Below, one piece after another: positions 4,800-5,887 of a DNA stretch of 5,887 nucleotides. Position numbers and translations under genes: made by a program. The stretch comes from Gemmatimonadota bacterium. Lineage in GTDB: Bacteria; ARS69. Within the stretch, counting starts at the first letter, position 1. Each line of letters starts with the position of its first letter. The notes below the pieces were generated by a model that had not been told where the DNA came from, searched no databases, and saw only the letters and a list, made by a program, of their open reading frames with translations. The stretch covers positions 4,308 to 10,194 of the forward strand of contig JAGQIB010000020.1 in the NCBI GenBank assembly GCA_020431545.1, given 5' to 3'.

Positions 4800-5887
4800 C
4801 GACCGGGAGCGCACCTCCTCGGCCCCCGCCGGGAGGTAGCCTCGCGCCAGATCCTCGAACGCCCGCACCTGCTCTTCCGCCCAGCGGGCGTCTCGCTTCA
4901 GCTCCCCCGCGAGCACGGCCGCGACCGCGGGAGCCGCCTCCTGGGCCGCCTGGGCGTCCAGGAGCAGCGCTCGGGTCCGGCGCGCGAGCACGTCCTCCAC
5001 GGTGCGGGCCATCTCGAAGCGCGCCGCCCACAGGACCTCACCCAGCCGGTAAGGCAGTCCCGGGTGGATCGGGTCGGCGAGCGACCCCTGACAGATCGCA
5101 TCCAGCGCCGCGGTGTCCGTCCCGTGCGGGCCGGGCGGAAGCGGCGCCTCCGGGCCCGGTGCCCCGTGCAACGGCAGGCGATCCGTCGGCGAGCGCTCGG
5201 GGTTCAGATCCCCCACCAGGATCGCCTGGTCCACCGTGTCCTCCGCCATGCGCCGGTAGGTCGTCCACTTGCCGCCGGTGACCGTGACCAGTCCGGACCG
5301 CGACACCAGGACCGTGTGATCGCGGGACAGCGCCGCGGTGCCGGCCGCGTCGGCTGCGACCAGCGGCCGCAGACCCGCGAACACCGAGAGGATGTCCGCT
5401 TCCGAGGGATCGCGCGCGAGGTACCGCGCGGCGTGCTCGAGCAGGAACGCGATCTCGTCCTCGCGGGGGCGCGGCTCCACCGACGGCACGTCCACCGGCG
5501 TGTCGGTCGTGCCCACGAGCACCCGCCCGAGCCACGGGATGAGGAACAGCACGCGCCCGTCGTCCGTGGACGGCACGAGCACGGCACTGTCGCCCGAGAG
5601 AAAACCCGCATCGAGCACGAGGTGCACGCCCTGGCTCGGTCGGAGCAGGCGCGGCGCATCCGGCTCGTCGATGCGGCGCACCCCGTCCGCGAACACGCCC
5701 GTGGCGTTGATGACCACCCGCGCCCGCACGACGTGTTCCGCCTCGCGCTCGCGATCGAACAGCACCGCGCCGTCGACGATGCCGTGGGTCTTCGTGAGGT
5801 CCACGAGCTCGACGTAGTTCACGAGCGTGGCGCCCTGCGCGACCGCGGTGCGCGCGAGATGCACGACGAGGCGCGCGTCGTCGAACT
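4797..5887 (-). CDS. glpD: Aerobic glycerol-3-phosphate dehydrogenase, C-terminal part (5' end outside window)
   Basis: FAD-dependent enzyme that oxidises sn-glycerol 3-phosphate to dihydroxyacetone phosphate at the inner face of the cytoplasmic membrane, passing electrons to quinone. About 362 residues are visible. The frame stays open to the right edge, where FDDARLVVHLAR matches the family's DDARLV segment, so the GTG at 5864 is internal and the N-terminal Rossmann FAD motif (probably 150-200 residues) is missing. In order, counted from that GTG: NATGVFAD (53-60), RPSQGVHLVL (75-84), FLIPWLGRVLVGTTDTP (107-123), VFAGLRPL (161-168), SRDH (180-183), VTGGKWTTYR (195-204), all at the positions expected for GlpD. 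Then comes the helical DAO C-terminal domain, with RLGEVLWAARFEMARTVEDV and LARRTRALLLD (about 273-303). It ends in TGA at 4799-4797, with no sign of damage. Other FAD oxidases of the DAO superfamily are unlikely because the TGGKWTTYR and C-terminal domain motifs are GlpD-specific. Confidence 0.93.
   Translation of the reverse strand, partial: FDDARLVVHLARTAVAQGATLVNYVELVDLTKTHGIVDGAVLFDREREAEHVVRARVVINATGVFADGVRRIDEPDAPRLLRPSQGVHLVLDAGFLSGDSAVLVPSTDDGRVLFLIPWLGRVLVGTTDTPVDVPSVEPRPREDEIAFLLEHAARYLARDPSEADILSVFAGLRPLVAADAAGTAALSRDHTVLVSRSGLVTVTGGKWTTYRRMAEDTVDQAILVGDLNPERSPTDRLPLHGAPGPEAPLPPGPHGTDTAALDAICQGSLADPIHPGLPYRLGEVLWAARFEMARTVEDVLARRTRALLLDAQAAQEAAPAVAAVLAGELKRDARWAEEQVRAFEDLARGYLPAGAEEVRSRS

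Noticed and set aside
5862..5864. GTG as a start codon of a shorter GlpD
   Set aside because: The upstream codons to the edge encode FDDARLV, a conserved GlpD segment, so the gene continues beyond the window.

Overview
The window is strongly GC-rich, and every convincing gene lies on the minus strand, so transcription runs from right to left. It holds four complete genes and the 3' part of a fifth. They are tightly packed: gaps are 4, 16, about 117 and 51 bases, and only 78 bases at the left edge lack a gene. No RNA gene, mobile element or CRISPR array is visible. The combination of high GC, an exported parallel beta-helix protein with a FlgD/type-IX-like C-terminal domain, and an ECF sigma/anti-sigma pair suggests an FCB-group bacterium such as Candidatus Eisenbacteria or a relative. 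That placement is inferred from protein style only; no phylogenetic marker is present.

Reading in the direction of transcription: (1) 5887-4797 is the C-terminal two thirds of aerobic glycerol-3-phosphate dehydrogenase (GlpD), cut by the window edge. (2) 4745-2334 encodes an 803-residue secreted protein. It has a signal peptide, a long right-handed beta-helix of about twelve GGA/FxxN rungs with a stacked cysteine column, a second helix-start module, and a C-terminal sorting-type Ig-like domain. (3) 2216-1548 is an ECF sigma factor, (4) 1531-761 is its membrane-bound, cysteine-free anti-sigma factor, and (5) 756-79 is an unrecognised membrane-anchored or exported protein.

Genes 3 to 5 look like one operon. 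The anti-sigma ribosome-binding site sits in the 16-base gap after the sigma gene. The Shine-Dalgarno of gene 5 lies inside the last codons of the anti-sigma gene, only 4 bases separating stop and start. The expected logic is that the anti-sigma factor holds the sigma factor at the inner membrane and reads an envelope signal through its long periplasmic helical part; the third protein is a candidate partner in that sensing. The beta-helix gene and glpD are probably separate units: a good extended -10 element overlaps the glpD stop codon, and a hairpin follows the beta-helix gene.

I found no clearly new biological system. The most interesting items are the sigma/anti-sigma/unknown-protein triad, the cysteine ladder and duplicated module of the beta-helix protein, and regulatory candidates in the 117-base gap, including a perfect 13-base palindrome and two competing sigma-factor start sites.
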